A DNA stretch of 64,000 bases from the NCBI RefSeq assembly GCF_011397635.1, contig NC_064752.1:4422607-4486606 (forward strand). The letters are read 5' to 3'. Positions 11,363 through 23,899 of this stretch are shown one piece after another. The first letter of the stretch is position 1. Each line of letters opens with the position of its first letter. The notes beneath the pieces were generated by a model, which made no database searches, was not told the origin of the DNA, and saw nothing but the letters and a program-made list of their open reading frames with translations. The position numbers were made by a program, and so were the translations under genes. The DNA is from Epinephelus fuscoguttatus. Taxonomy: Eukaryota; Chordata; Actinopteri; Perciformes; Serranidae.

Positions 11363-12316
11363 TGACGTCAGCTGTTGGTTTGTGTACTCCAGTTTCGAAG
11401 CCTCGAGTTTGGCATCTAAGCTGTCGCCATCTTTGTTTTATCAGAGTTATGAGAGACCATATTTGGGTGAGAGGCTGGTGCTGTGCAGGAGCGAGGGGTG
11501 GAACTGACTGATAAGACACTATCAGCAGTCAGCCTGTCACTCAAAGCAGACCGTCCTTAATTATGGATGAATGAAATGAATTTTAATAAAATATAAACAG
11601 ATGAGTTATATAAAAATTCACCCCCCCACAGTTGTTATGAACGGGGAATTAAGCGAAAGAGACCAAACTGTTTTGTTTTTTTCACATGGGAATCTGTGGG
11701 GATTGATTGGCCACTGGAGCCAGCCTCAAGTGGCCAATCAATGAACTGCAGTTTTTGGCACGTCTGTGTTGGATTCATTCTCAACCCCGGAGGTTGACAC
11801 TTGGCTAGGACTGGAGCTTTGCCCTTTTACCTTTACTGGCATGACCAGTCAGTTGACAGTTGGAACTTGGGCTGAAGTGTTTAATTGGCTAAAGTTAAAG
11901 TAAACTTGAGTTTACTGGCAATTTGCCAGGTTTATTAACAAATATTGTTAAACTATCTCAAACATATACATGTGTCATATTCAGTAAGAGTTTATTTCAA
12001 GTGAAATTGTATGATATTCTGAATATTAAAACAGATTTTTTTTTAACTGCTGATTTAACTTCTCTTGGCTAAACATCAGCTGTCATAAAATGTATTGAAT
12101 CAGCCTCTTCTTACTGTAGTTGCTGTCATGATGCTTAAAATATACTAAATATTTTATACAAAATTTATCCTATATCTTAAATTTTTTTGACTAAGACCAG
12201 TGACCATCTTTGGGGAAAACGTAAAAAGTAAAAACAGGACACAATTATTGAATACACATATGATCGTGTTTTATACTGTTGCAGGGATAAATCGTTTTCT
12301 GGTGCATAATACAGGT
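11363..12316. other. Intergenic flank of the receptor array; nothing recognised
   Basis: No coding frame or bounded repeat identified. This DNA is not repeated in the array units, so it is probably the original single-copy flank. Confidence 0.4.
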
Positions 12317-12317
12317 T

Positions 12318-12451
12318 TTGTCTGCCAGAATGTGGAAACTGGGAAAGTCTCACTGCAGTTTCATGGTCGGCCTCATGTTTGACGTTAGGACATTTTCTGG
12401 GTGGTTTCTTATGCTCACTTTACAAAGCAGGTACCTCCTCATATGTTTCCT
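12318..12451 (-). pseudogene. Truncated receptor second-exon fragment at the array's left edge
   Basis: 12318-12450 repeats almost exactly the last part of unit A's second exon and its 3' flank (12885-13017). The coding part 12350-12450 covers about the last 33 residues (FRKHMRRYLLCKV onward to the stop). At 12451 the homology switches abruptly to the TTGCTAATTTTTGGTCGCGC spacer sequence that normally lies about 0.45 kb downstream of each second exon. This looks like a breakpoint left by unequal crossing-over or a deleted unit. Confidence 0.8.
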
Positions 12452-12916
12452 TGCTAATTTTTGGTCGCGCATTAGTGGTAATTCCCATGATGTTTTAGCA
12501 TCGAGCGAACAGACTCATTTGACCCATGGCAGCAGTGGTGGAAGAAGTACTCTTTTTACGAAGGTAAACGTACAAGAAAAACAAAAAGTAAAAGTTATCA
12601 TCATACAGAAAGGTCCAATTTTAGATAAAATAAAATGATAGATAATGTATTTATCACTTCGATGTTGAAGCTGGTAAAAATTGGGCTTCAGGGGAATAAA
12701 ACTCTATTCCCCTGTCGGGAGTTATTTTCCCAGTATTGACCGGCTCATTATACATTATCCCTTACGTAACTCTTTTGGCAAGGTGGCGGCACTGTGAAAG
12801 GCATGGCTAGGAGTGATATGGGGCATATATTAATGGATTTCACAATAACTGGTAATTTACACCACAAATGGAATTATTATTGATTTGTTTGCCAGAATGT
12901 GGAAACTGGGAAAGTC

Positions 12917-15559
12917 TCACTGCAGTTTCATGGTCGGCCTCATGTTTGACGTTAGGACATTTTCTGGGTGGTTTCTTATGCTCACTTTACAAAGCAGGTA
13001 CCTCCTCATATGTTTCCTGAAGGTCTGGTCCCGCAGTCCGTAGACAATGGGACTAACAAACCGTGGCAGGATCTGGACAATGACATAGGAGGTGAAGTGT
13101 ATGGCCAGGAACTGTTTGGGTAATAAGTAGAGCAGACCTTGTTCAAGCATGGGTCTCACGTACGTAAGCATACATAACAGCAACTGAAAACCATGGAGGA
13201 GAATAGTGTTTCTGGCTTTTTTAATGTCTTCAGTTGCTTCCTTGGCAGCAAACAGAATCCTGAAGTAAGTGTAGAAGAGTATGAGCCATACCAGGACGAG
13301 ACAAACAATGTGTGAAGCATCCCTCTTCTTCAGGCTGTAAGAGCTCCTGAACACAAAGTCTCTGGCGCATAAAACTTTAGAGTGAAAGAAGTGTAGTGGC
13401 TCTGTGGCCAGAAGGATGAAGAGATCTGGTAGGATGGAGACAGCACTCACAGCCCAGATCAGACCAATCAAGATATTGGTGTTCTTGACGGTACAGATCT
13501 GTCCGTGACGGAGGGGGATGCAGATGGCGATGTAGCACTGACTGCCATGCCAGCCAAGTTTAGTGGGGTGTTGAGGGTGGTGAGGATGGTGATGATCAGC
13601 AGGATGAGGCAGAACGGCACATTGATTGTGTAAAGGGCGTAGCTGATGATGTGGAGTAAAGTTGACAGGACCAGCTGCATCATGTCATTAATCACCAGGT
13701 GGATGAACAGAATGTAACGAGGGTTTGTGTAGAAGATCTGGAGGATGAAATTGGTATTGACGGAGTAGTGAGGTAAGGTTGAATGAGGTACTTATCCATA
13801 GCCAGTGTATTACCTACAGTAGATGTTTATTGGCACGCCCCCAGTTTGGAGAACCAGAGCAGAGTACTGTCACAGGAGCGATGTGATGTCCTGCTGTAGA
13901 TGGGGGCAGCTGGAAACCTATTTAAGCCACTACACTATAATGAGAGTATTTTCACTGCTTCGCCTTTCTGTCAGATGGCCCTTTTCGACAGGAAGCCATT
14001 AACGTATCCCCATTGACGCTCTTGTCAAAGTCACCGGACTCCACTGACAAAAACAGTGATTTTAGCTTGCTGAACACATGAGCTGTTGGTCTACTGCTGC
14101 TTTGATGAGTTAGTTAGCTAATGTTAATGTGTCTTTGGCATTTAAAAGATTTATTTTGGATTCACACAATAACACAAACAAACAGTAGACCAGCAGCTCC
14201 TGTGTACAGCAACGTTAAATTACTGTTTTACTCAATAGAGTCTGGCTTTGAAGAGAAAGATAAAACAGCTTCAGTTCCCTGTCAGAGACTGTTGTCTGAT
14301 GTCAACTTAAATCACTGAAAATATTTTAAATATAGCAAAACACTTAAACCAATTTTGTTTTTTCTTTATGCGGTTAAAATACATTTTGTTGCTGCCCTCT
14401 ACACTGACTATAGATGAGTTGCTCATACAGCCCCACTTCAAAAGATCAGAACTATCCATTTTAAAAATTGCTTTTTCAAAGTCATGTTTTGCTTCATTCA
14501 TTTTCATTTCAAACCGTTGTTTCAGCAAAGTAGCAAGTAAAGGAAAATGTTGCACTATAAGACATTACAGCTGCAATAATTTATCTGTTAGTTGTCAGCT
14601 ATTAAATAAGCCATTAATTGGTATAAGTAATTTAAAAAATGTTAATTCTCTGATTTCAGCTTCCTCAATGTGAACATTTTTGGTTTCTTTACTCCTCTAT
14701 GACAGTAAACTTAATATCTTTGGGTTCTGGAGAAAACAAGACATCTGAGGATGTCTGCTTGGGCTTTGGGAAACACTGATTGACATTTTCACCATTTTAC
14801 GACATTTTAAGACAAAAAACAACTTATCAATTAATAAGAAAATAATCTAGAGATTAATCAACAATAAAAAGAATCATTAGTTGCAGCCCCCGTGACACTC
14901 TGAAAAGCAGATATGCAGTTGACTATAACTGATGTGCAACCAGTCAAAATAACAGAATATTTTTCACAAAAAAAGTTGCCCTGACTTGCTACTGATTATA
15001 GCAAATTTACATCGGATGAATGGTCAATAAATGAAAGCTACCTGGCCTTTCAGAGGTGAATGTCTTTTGTAAATAACAGTGTGGTGTGTGGGGGATGTGT
15101 GGCCTCTTTCATAAGCAAGAAAATCACAGATGTCTTCACTGAGAATGACCGAATGATACATAATAATACATGTAACCTGATATTATTCTCAGTATTTGAA
15201 TAGTGCACGATGCATCCTTTTTTTAAAAACTGATTTGTTAAAGCTGTAAAAACAATGTAAATGAATCTCAAAATAACACTGGTTTGCTTAAAGATGAGTT
15301 GGAAAGAAGAGGGAGAGAAAAATAGAAAGATTCAGTATGTTTGCTGCTGGTTTCCATTTCTGCTTACACATGTGTTTATACTGTGAAAAGGCAAACTTCA
15401 GACCTGGTGCTTTCTGAAGGTATGGACCAGAGTACCATTGATGTAGTTAATGGAGATGCAGAGAGCTGTGACAATCACATTTTTGGTCACAGCTGTGGTG
15501 AAAATGTCTCGCTGACTCCCAGTTGTAGTAGAAGAGCCGTTGAGGGATGAAAAATTCAT
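12917..15559 (-). pseudogene. Odorant receptor 131-2-like, array unit A (frameshifted)
   Basis: First coding exon 15404-15559 encodes the 52-residue N-tail and TM1 (MNFSSLNGSS..., sequons NFS and NGS, end HTFRKHQ, donor CAG|GT). Second exon 12917-13737 encodes TM2 to the C-tail with acceptor CCTCCAG. Relative to the other units one C is missing between 13539 and 13540, inside the codons for MAVECYIAIC at the end of TM3. The frame is lost there, and only the downstream part (about 184 residues from TM4 on) stays open in the other phase. All other family landmarks are present (ARNTILLHGF in TM6, PRFVSPIVYG in TM7). Either a very young pseudogene or a single-base sequence error. Confidence 0.85.
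13738..15403. other. Intron of unit A
   Basis: A 1666-bp phase-0 intron, nearly identical in units B, C and D (the small open frames in it recur only because of duplication) and clearly diverged in E. No nested gene seen. Confidence 0.7.
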
Positions 15560-15912
15560 GTCTGAAATGGCAAAATCCTTCCTGTTTGAAGCAAGCACAG
15601 ACAGCAAAGAGAGATTGTGGTGTTACCTTCAAAGAATGTTGGACTAAAATCTGCCAATAATACATGTGTCACGAGACGCACTGATCTATGCATTAAATAG
15701 CCTAAGTATCCTCCAAAAATGATCTTGTAGGAGGCTAAGTGGCAGATTCTCCTTGTTATTACTAAATATTTCAGAAAATACCTTATTAAATCACAGAAAA
15801 AATACATGATATTTTACATATATACATACAGTAAGAAAACACTTGCAGTCCATACAGTATCAGCAGGACGTCAGATAACACCAATCTGTTGTCGGTGTTG
15901 GTGTGGATGGAC

Positions 15913-15956
15913 TTTATAAATGTTAATCAAACACATTTGGGATTATATTCATCCTT

Positions 15957-16004
<48 letters not shown>

Positions 16005-16028
16005 TGTTCATGCGTGCGTGTGTGTGTT
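15913..16028 (-). promoter_or_regulatory. Predicted promoter of unit A with TG/CA tract
   Basis: Minus-strand ATTTATAAAGT (15911-15921) is a good TATA box about 0.35 kb upstream of the first coding exon. A TG tract at 15959-16028 begins 38 bp upstream of it. A TAATCCC word (15939-15945) lies between; this matches the K50 homeodomain site type. The leader-exon donor present in unit E is deleted here. Confidence 0.5.
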
Positions 16029-16118
16029 TTAAAGGAATAGTTACACATTTTTGAGAAATACAATCATTTGCTTTTTGATGTCAAGCTAAATTTTTGTGCC
16101 TTAAGAGGTATCGTAAGT

Positions 16119-16269
16119 GTCGTAAGTGCTACATTGTAGGCAACTGGACTTGCTTGTGTTTCTTGAAGACGTTTCGCCTCTCATCCAAGAAGCTTCTTCA
16201 GTTCTAAGAGGCGAAACGTCTTCAAGAAACGCAAGCAAGTCCAGTTGCCTAGGATGTAGCACTTACGAC
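16119..16269. repeat. 151-bp inverted repeat (hairpin) in spacer A
   Basis: Two arms of about 62 bp, GTCGTAAGTGCTACAT... through ...GACGTTTCGCCTCT and its complement, differ at only a few positions and enclose a loop of about 27 bases containing AAGAAGCTTCTT. It could be a foldback (MITE-like) element. No flanking duplication identified. Confidence 0.85.
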
Positions 16270-16959
16270 AGGCAAATGACACATTTTAGACTCATAACAA
16301 TATAACTTTTGCTGTTTTCTTTAGCAGTAGTTTCATGCAATAGCCAAATGTCACTAGTTTACTATCTTACATCAATCTCAGTCTGTTAAAAAAGGGTGAT
16401 TTAACACAGTGGAAAACAGGCTGTAATTAGGTGCAGTTGGTTTTAAACATAATTATAATTGTGGATAATTAACGGAGGGTGCTGGCTTAGGGCACTTTTA
16501 TCTCATGCACAGGTGTCAGGGCCTGTTAGGGTCCACATAGCTGTATTTTTTCTCAGTGCTGGCATATTCACTTGTTCCCAATGAGGAGGGAGTGTATACA
16601 GCAGCATGCCTCTCTGAGGGTTTTGTGCGGCCATTTTGATTTTTGATTTTGCTACTCTGCTCCCTTTTTTTTTGTTAGCTAGAATACAGTTACAAAATAT
16701 ACAGAAAAGCCTATTTGTGGGAGCAGATAGGTCAGCAGACACTGAATGTTGCTGGTGTGTGTTGTACTTTTATGACCATACCGTTGTAAGCTTGTTGTTG
16801 ACTGTACAGTCAACCCCCTGTTAACGTAGTGTAGCCACGTAGTTAATGTCATTGTCAAACTGTTATCATAGAAACAAAACCCATGCGTAGTTCATCAGTA
16901 CAAAAAAGTGCTGGGAGCATTTTTTTTTTTTTTTTTTTTGTGAACCCCGGGGATGAAGT

Positions 16960-17720
16960 GCTCCCCAGGGCCCTGTCCCTGCTTTTCTGCTGAAGAAAAA
17001 GGCTATGTGGACACAGATTCTTACTCCTCAAAAAAAGTCTACCAGCACCTATTACATGCCAATCAACCAGCCCATCGCACAGTATGAGGTGGTGCAGGAG
17101 CTCCTGAAACTGATGGACTGTGGGACAAAGAGATATTTGCATGGGAAGTTTCCACTTGCCATTTGTCACTGCTCTGCACAGTAACTATCCTCTAGAAAGC
17201 ACAAGTCTACAAGTCTTCTCACACTGAAAATCACTAGCACCAGACAAGACAAGGATGAGGAACCTGTCAAGCTTCCCAGGTAACGGTTTATCTCCTCGCC
17301 TCTGGAGTTCATTTGCAGCAGGAATTATCTGGAGTGCGAAGACAAGGTCCACAAGGGTCTTCTTGGCAAGAGAGCATTATCCCTGTTGTCTTTCATGGAC
17401 TGCAGGTGGTTTGTTTTTATGCTCCTCATCTCTGTTAAGACCAATGACCTGGGGCTCTCCTATAGGTACATGGGGATATGGTGAACGTGTTCTTCACATT
17501 TGATGGTCAAAACTACGTCAGGTCATTGTATTAAACAAAGTTTTATTATTATATGGAGGTAAGATTGTGAAACTTCAAAGCTTACAAAACATAAGCCACA
17601 CTTGACATTTAACAGCATATTTCACACTTCATCAGGTACCTGGTCTGATTTTCGGTCTTCCTCACCATCCGGGACCTGACTCATCTCGTTGCCACAGCCC
17701 TAATCCATTTAATAACCTTG
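16960..17720 (+). pseudogene. Relic of an unrecognised gene in spacer A
   Basis: Plus-strand pieces look like former coding sequence: 17056-17181 reads ...PINQPIAQYEVVQELLKLMD..., and 17482-17520 reads DMVNVFFTFDGQNYVR. That exon ends at a CAG|GTCATT donor-like site. A CATCAG acceptor-like site near 17633 is followed by YLV...FSVFLTIRDLTHLVAT. The join resembles, from memory, a multi-copy uncharacterised fish protein (FDGQNYARYL...FSVFL). No full-length frame exists. Copies lie in spacers B, C and D. Confidence 0.35.
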
Positions 17721-18675
17721 AGACTGATATAAGATAATAAACTAGTGACATCTGGCTATTATGGAAACTACTGCAAAGCAAAATAGCAGAAGTTAAATTG
17801 TAATGAGACTAAAAGTGTCATTTGCCTGTTTTACCAACAAGGAGAGGTTGTACCATGTCAGTTTCTATTTGATTCCTGGAGTCAAAGTTAAATGAAAAAG
17901 TGGCTTAATTTGTCTTTATATGTTGTCTGGTTCAGGGTTACGGAAATCTGTGTTTTTCGCCATTAGTGTGGACAACAATTCAAGATGGCCGCCAAATGAT
18001 CCCTATGGGCCATGAGTTGACCTTTGGCAACAAGAAAAATCCTTAACTAGACACCACAAGGGTCTTAAAACCAGGTTTAAAAATGTCAAGGGAACATATT
18101 TCTACTTTACTATTTGTAACCCACTCAAGACAATCTACAAATTTGTACCATAATACATAAGATAATTCATTTTCCACAAACATGTCTTTTTATATTTGTG
18201 TTGTGCAAAGTCATCATCCACAAAAATACAGACTGATTTGCAAATGCGCATAACTTACTCGTAAACACGTATTTTAACTTCACATAACCACGTTACAGGT
18301 TTTACAAATATAACAGTTTCACCACAGCTAATACATATTCCTGCATTTATGGATCTATTTTTACATGTGAAAAGGGTTTTGCACATTTGTAGATTGTGTA
18401 CTGTCAGTTTGTGTGCCATGTGAGTGACAGTTATGACTTCTCTCCTATTTGTTTAGGTGAGGTGCAGTCACCGCTAGATCAGCAGATGGCGACATTCTCT
18501 CATGAGATGATGGAACGTCAGTCTGTACAAAGGACGGCTAAACCAAAGACGGTAACATTCAACAACAGTCAGAAACAACAATCTATGCCTGTAAATGTGA
18601 GCACATATTTAGTTTCATGTTAAGCATGTGAAATAAAAATGGATCATGCGTAAGAATGACATTATTGCGATTGCG
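17721..18675. other. Spacer A, distal part; nothing recognised
   Basis: Present in every spacer A-D. Contains a short plus-strand segment around 18455-18560 (GTGAGGTGCAGTCAC..., CAGCAGATGGCGAC...) preceded by a TTTAG acceptor-like site, but no identifiable protein. Confidence 0.35.
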
Positions 18676-19138
18676 TTGCTAATTTTTGGTCGCGCATTAG
18701 TGGTAATTCCCATGATGTTTTAGCATTGAGCGAACAGACTCATTTGACCCATGGCAGCAGTGGTGGAAGAAGTACTCTTTTTACGAAGGTAAACGTACAA
18801 GAAAAACAAAAAGTAAAAGTTATCATCATACAGAAAGGTCCAATTTTAGATAAAATAAAATGATAGATAATGTATTTATCACTTCGATGTTGAAGCTGGT
18901 AAAAGTTGGGCTTCAGGGGAATAAAACTCTATTCTGTCGGGAGTTATTTTCCCAGTATTGACCGGCTCATTATACATTATCCCTTACGTAACTCTTTTGG
19001 CAAGGTGGCAGCACTGTGAAAGGCATGGCTAGGAGTGATATGGGGCATATATTAATGGATTTCACAATAACTGGTAATTTACACCACAAATGGAATTATT
19101 ATTGATTTGTTTGCCAGAATGTGGAAACTGGGAAAGTC

Positions 19139-21775
19139 TCACTGCAGTTTCATGGTCGGCCTCATGTTTGACGTTAGGACATTTTCTGGGTGGTTTCTTA
19201 TGCTCACTTTACAAAGCAGGTACCTCCTCATATGTTTCCTGAAGGTCTGGTCCACAGTCCGTAGACAATGGGACTAACAAACCGTGGCAGGATCTGGACA
19301 ATGACATATGAGGTGAAGTGTATGGCCAGGAACTGTTTGGGTAATAAGTAGAGCAGACCTTGTTCAAGCATGGGTCTCACGTACGTAAGCATACATAACA
19401 GCAACTGAAAACCATGGAGGAGAATAGTGTTTCTGGCTTTTTTAATGTCTTCAGTTGCTTCCTTGGCAGCAAACAGAATCCTGAAGTAAGTGTAGAAGAG
19501 TATGAGCCATACCAGGACGAGACAAACAATGTGTGAAGCATCCCTCTTCTTCAGGCTGTAAGAGCTCCTGAACACAAAGTCTCTGGAACATAAAACTTTA
19601 GAGTGAAAGAAGTGTAGTGGCTCTGTGGCCAGAAGGATGAAGAGATCTGGTAGGATGGAGACAGCACTCACAGCCCAGATCAGACCAATCAAGATATTGG
19701 TGTTCTTGACGGTACAGATCTGTCCGTGACGGAGGGGGATGCAGATGGCGATGTAGCACTCGACTGCCATGCCAGCCAAGTTTAGTGGGGTGTTGAGGGT
19801 GGTGAGGATGGTGATGATCAGCAGGATGAGGCAGAACGGCACACTGATTGTGTAAAGGGCGTAGCTGATGATGTGGAGTAAAGTTGTCAGGACCAGCTGC
19901 ATCATGTCATTAATCACCAGGTGGATGAACAGAATGTAACGAGGGTTTGTGTAGAAGATCTGGAGGATGAAATTGGTATTGACGGAGTAGTGAGGTAAGG
20001 TTGAATGAGTACTTATCCATAGCCAGTGTATTACCTACAGTAGATGTTTATTGGCACGCCCCCTTTGGAGAACCAGAGCAGAGTACTGTCACAGGAGCGA
20101 TGTGATGTCCTGCTGTAGATGGGGCAGCTGGAAACCTATTTAAGCCACTACACTATAATGAGAGTATTTTCACTGCTTCGCCTTTCTGTCAGATGGCCCT
20201 TTTAGGACAGGAAGCCATTAACGTATCCCCATTGACACTCTTGTCAAAGTCACCGGACTCCACTGACAAAAACAGTGATTTTAGCTTGCTGAACACATGA
20301 GCTGTTGGTCTACTGCTGCTTTGATGAGTTAGTTAGCTAATGTTAATGTGTCTTTGGCATTTAAAAGATTTATTTTGGATTCACACACAAACAAACAGTA
20401 GACCAGCAGCTCCTGTGTACAGCAACGTTAAATTACTGTTTTACTCAATAGAGTCTGGCTTTGAAGAGAAAGATAAAACAGCTTCAGTTCCCTGTCAGAG
20501 ACTGTTGTCTGATGTCAACTTAAATCACTGAAAATATTTTAAATATAGCAAAACACTTAAACCAATTTTGTTTTTTTTTTATGCGGTTAAAATACATTTT
20601 GTTGCTGCCCTCTACACTGACTATAGATGAGTTGCTCATACAGCCCCACTTCAAAAGATCAGAACTATCCATTTTAAAAATTGCTTTTTCAAAGTCATGT
20701 TTTGCTTCATTCATTTTCATTTCAAACCGTTGTTTCAGCAAAGTAGCAAGTAAAGGAAAATGTTGCACTATAAGACATTACAGCTGCAATAATTTATCTG
20801 TTAGTTGTGTCAGCTATTAAATAAGCCATTAATTGGTATAAGTAATTTAAAAAATGTTAATTCTCTGATTTCAGCTTCCTCAATGTGAACATTTTTGGTT
20901 TCTTTACTCCTCTATGACAATAAGCTTAATATCTTTGGGTTCTGGAGAAAACAAGACATCTGAGGATGTCTGCTTGGGCTTTGGGAAACACTGATTGACA
21001 TTTTCACCATTTTACGACATTTTAAGACAAAAAACAACTTATCAATTAATAAGAAAATAATCTAGAGATTAATCAACAATAAAAAGAATCATTAGTTGCA
21101 GCCCCCGTGACACTCTGAAAAGCAGATATGCAGTTGACTATAACTGATGTGCAACCAGTCAAAATAACAGAATATATTTCAAACAAAAAGTTGCCCTGAC
21201 TTGCTACTGATTATAGCAAATTTACGTCGGATGAATGGTCAATAAATGAAAGCTACCTGGCCTTTCAGAGGTGAAGGTCGTTTGTAAATAATAGTGTGGT
21301 GTGTGGGGGATGTGTGGCCTCTTTCATAAGCAAGAAAATCACAGATGTCTTCACTGAGAATGACTGAATGATACATAATAATACATGTAACCTGATATTA
21401 TTCTCAGTATTTGAATAGTGCACGATGCATCCTTTTTTTAAAAACTGATTTGTTAAAGCTGTAAAAAACAATGTAAATGAATCTCAAAATAACACTGGTT
21501 TGCTTAAAGATGAGTTGGAAAGAAGAGGGAGAGAAAAATAGAAAGATTCAGTATGTTTGCTGCTGGTTTCCATTTCTGCTTACACATGTGTTTATACTGT
21601 GAAAAGGCAAACTTCAGACCTGGTGCTTTCTGAAGGTATGGACCAGAGTACCATTGATGGAGTTAATGGAGATGCAGAGAGCTGTGACAATCACATTTTT
21701 GGTCACAGCTACGGTGAAGCTTTCCGTCCGACTCCCAGTTATAGTGGAAGTGCCGTTGAGGGATGAAAAATTCAT
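19139..21775 (-). pseudogene. Odorant receptor 131-2-like, array unit B (C-tail frameshift)
   Basis: First coding exon 21620-21775 (MNFSSLNGTSTITGSRTESF..., TM1, HTFRKHQ) and second exon to 19959. The frame is intact through TM7 (PRFVSPIVYGL), then near 19252-19255 the sequence reads GTCCACAG where other units have GTCCCGCAG. This net one-base loss replaces the 38-residue C-tail (RDQTFRKHMRRYLL...) with WTRPSGNI and a stop at 19228. The unshifted stop position would be 19139. All seven TM segments are encoded, so a tail-less receptor is formally possible, but loss of the FRKHMRRYLL membrane-proximal helix makes a pseudogene or sequence error more likely. Confidence 0.85.
19960..21619. other. 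Intron of unit B
   Basis: A 1660-bp phase-0 intron, nearly identical to those of A, C and D apart from small indels. No nested feature seen. Confidence 0.7.
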
Positions 21776-22127
21776 GTCTGAAATGGCAAAATCCTTCCTG
21801 TTTGAAGCAAGCACAGACAGCAAAGAGAGATTGTGGTGTTACCTTCAAAGAATGTTGGACTAAAATCTGCCAATAATACATGTGTCACGAGACGCACTGA
21901 TCTATGCATTAAATAGCCTAAGTATCCTCCAAAAATGATCTTGTAGGAGGCTAAGTGGCAGATTCTCCTTGTTATTACTAAATATTTCAGAAAATACCTT
22001 ATTAAATCACAGAAAAATACATGATATTTTACATATATACATACAGTAAGAAAACACTTGCAGTCCATACAGTATCAGCAGGACGTCAGATAACACCAAT
22101 CTGTTGTCGGTGTTGGTGTGGATGGAC

Positions 22128-22171
22128 TTTATAAATGTTAATCAAACACATTTGGGATTATATTCATCCTT

Positions 22172-22213
<42 letters not shown>

Positions 22214-22252
22214 TGTGTGTGTGTGTGCGTGTTCATGCGTGCGTGTGTGTGT
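22128..22252 (-). promoter_or_regulatory. Predicted promoter of unit B with TG/CA tract
   Basis: TATA box ATTTATAAAGT (minus strand) at 22126-22136 with a TG tract at 22174-22252, the same 38-bp spacing as unit A. Confidence 0.5.
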
Positions 22253-22345
22253 TTTAAAGGAATAGTTACACATTTTTGAGAAATACAATCATTTGCTTTT
22301 TGATGTCAAGCTAAATTTTTGTGCCTTAAGAGGTATCGTAAGTAA

Positions 22346-22494
22346 TCGTAAGTGCTACATTGTAGGCAACTGGACTTGCTTGTGTTTCTTGAAGACGTTT
22401 CGCCTCTCATCCAAGAAGCTTCTTCAGTTCTAAGAGGCGAAACGTCTTCAAGAAACGCAAGCAAGTCCAGTTGCCTACGATGTAGCACTTACGA
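22346..22494. repeat. Inverted repeat (hairpin) in spacer B
   Basis: Copy of the spacer A foldback, arms about 62 bp with few mismatches around the AAGAAGCTTCTT loop. Confidence 0.85.
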
Positions 22495-23046
22495 CAGGCA
22501 AATGACACATTTTAGACTCATAACAATATAACTTTTGCTGTTTTCTTTAGCAGTAGTTTCATGCAATAGCCAAATGTCACTAGTTTACTATCTTACATCA
22601 ATCTCAGTCTGTTAAAAAAGGGTGATTTAACACAGTGGAAAACAGGCTGTAATTAGGTGCAGTTGGTTTTAAACATAATTATAATTGTGGATAATTAACG
22701 GAGGGTGCTGGCTTAGGGCACTTTTATCTCATGCACAGGTGTCAGGGCCTGTTAGGGTCCACATAGCTGTATTTTTTCTCAGTGCTGGCATATTCACTTG
22801 TTCCCAATGAGGAGGTGTATACAGCAGCATGCCTCTCTGAGCATTTTGTGCAGCCATTCCAACCGCAATTAGCTGAAAATCTCTGAACTTTTCAGACAGG
22901 AGCTGATGATTTTGCTACTGCTGCTTTTTTTTTTTTTTTTTTTAGCTAGGATACAGTTAGAAAAAATACAAACAAGCCTATTTGTGGGAGCAGATAGGTC
23001 AGCAGACACTGAATGTTGCTGGTGTGTGTTGTACTTTTATCACCAT

Positions 23047-23055
23047 GACAACAAC

Positions 23056-23089
<34 letters not shown>

Positions 23090-23745
23090 TATTTTGTTTA
23101 TGAAGCGCTTTCCAAAGTTCTCACAGTCACTTTACAGAATAGGTTAAAACACATCAAAATACAATTTATGGCAAAATACATCGAAGACAAAGAGGAATAG
23201 CAATGGGAGTGAAAAACAAATAAATAAATAAATGAACTTAAAAAAAAAAAGTAGCTCAACATTAAAAACAGAATGGAACAGATGAGTTTTGAGTAGTGAT
23301 TTGAATGATGGGAGGTCAGTGCAGTCACGGATGTGTTTTGGGAGGGAGTTCCAGAGGGTGGGGCAGCACGGAGAAGGCTCTGTCCCCCCAGGTTCTGTGC
23401 TTGGTCTTGGGGACGGTGAGAAGATTGGCATTGGAAGAGTCTAGGCTGCAGGAAGGGGTGTAAAGGTGGAGCAGGTCTGTGAGGTAAGAGGGGGCCTGGT
23501 TGTGGAGGGCTTTATGGGTGAGTAGGAGGAGTTTGATGCGTTGTGGGACAGGGAGCCAGTGGAGGTTCTGAAGGACAGGGTTGATGTGGTCGCGGGAGCG
23601 GGTGTGAGTGAGGAGGCGGGCGGCAGAGTTTTGCATGTATTGGAGTTTATTGAGGAGTTTGGAGGTTGTGCCATAAAAGATGCTATTTCAATAGTCAAGG
23701 CGGGATGTAATGAAGGCGTGGATCAGGGCTTCGGCATTGTAATGT
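23047..23745 (-). mobile_element. L2-like LINE, 3' fragment, in spacer B
   Basis: Absent from spacers A and D at the same site. On the minus strand it reads the C-terminal region of an L2/CR1-type reverse transcriptase protein: QNSAARLLTHTRSRDHI, then LHWLPVPQRI, LLLTHKALHNQAPSYL and, in another phase, LWNSLPKHIRDC. The low-coordinate end is a (TAA)n microsatellite (about 23050-23090), the usual 3' tail. It is 5'-truncated, and frame shifts separate the two protein segments. Confidence 0.75.
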
Positions 23746-23899
23746 AAGCATTGTAAGCTTGTTGTTAACTGTGCAGTCAACCCCCTGTTAACGTAGTGTA
23801 GCCACCTAGCTCATGTCATTGTCAAACTGTTATCATAGAAACAAAACCCATGCGTAGTGCATCAGTACAAAAAAGTGCTGGGAGCATTTTTTTTTAATT

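Noticed and set aside
12318-12638. 106-codon plus-strand frame
   Set aside because: Runs antisense across the receptor exon fragment and into spacer DNA; a by-product of the breakpoint join.
14307-14673. Small open frames in the intron repeated in A-D (also at 20.5, 27.5 and 34.9 kb)
   Set aside because: Their conservation follows from the recent duplication. They overlap on both strands, have no family features and are lost in unit E's intron.
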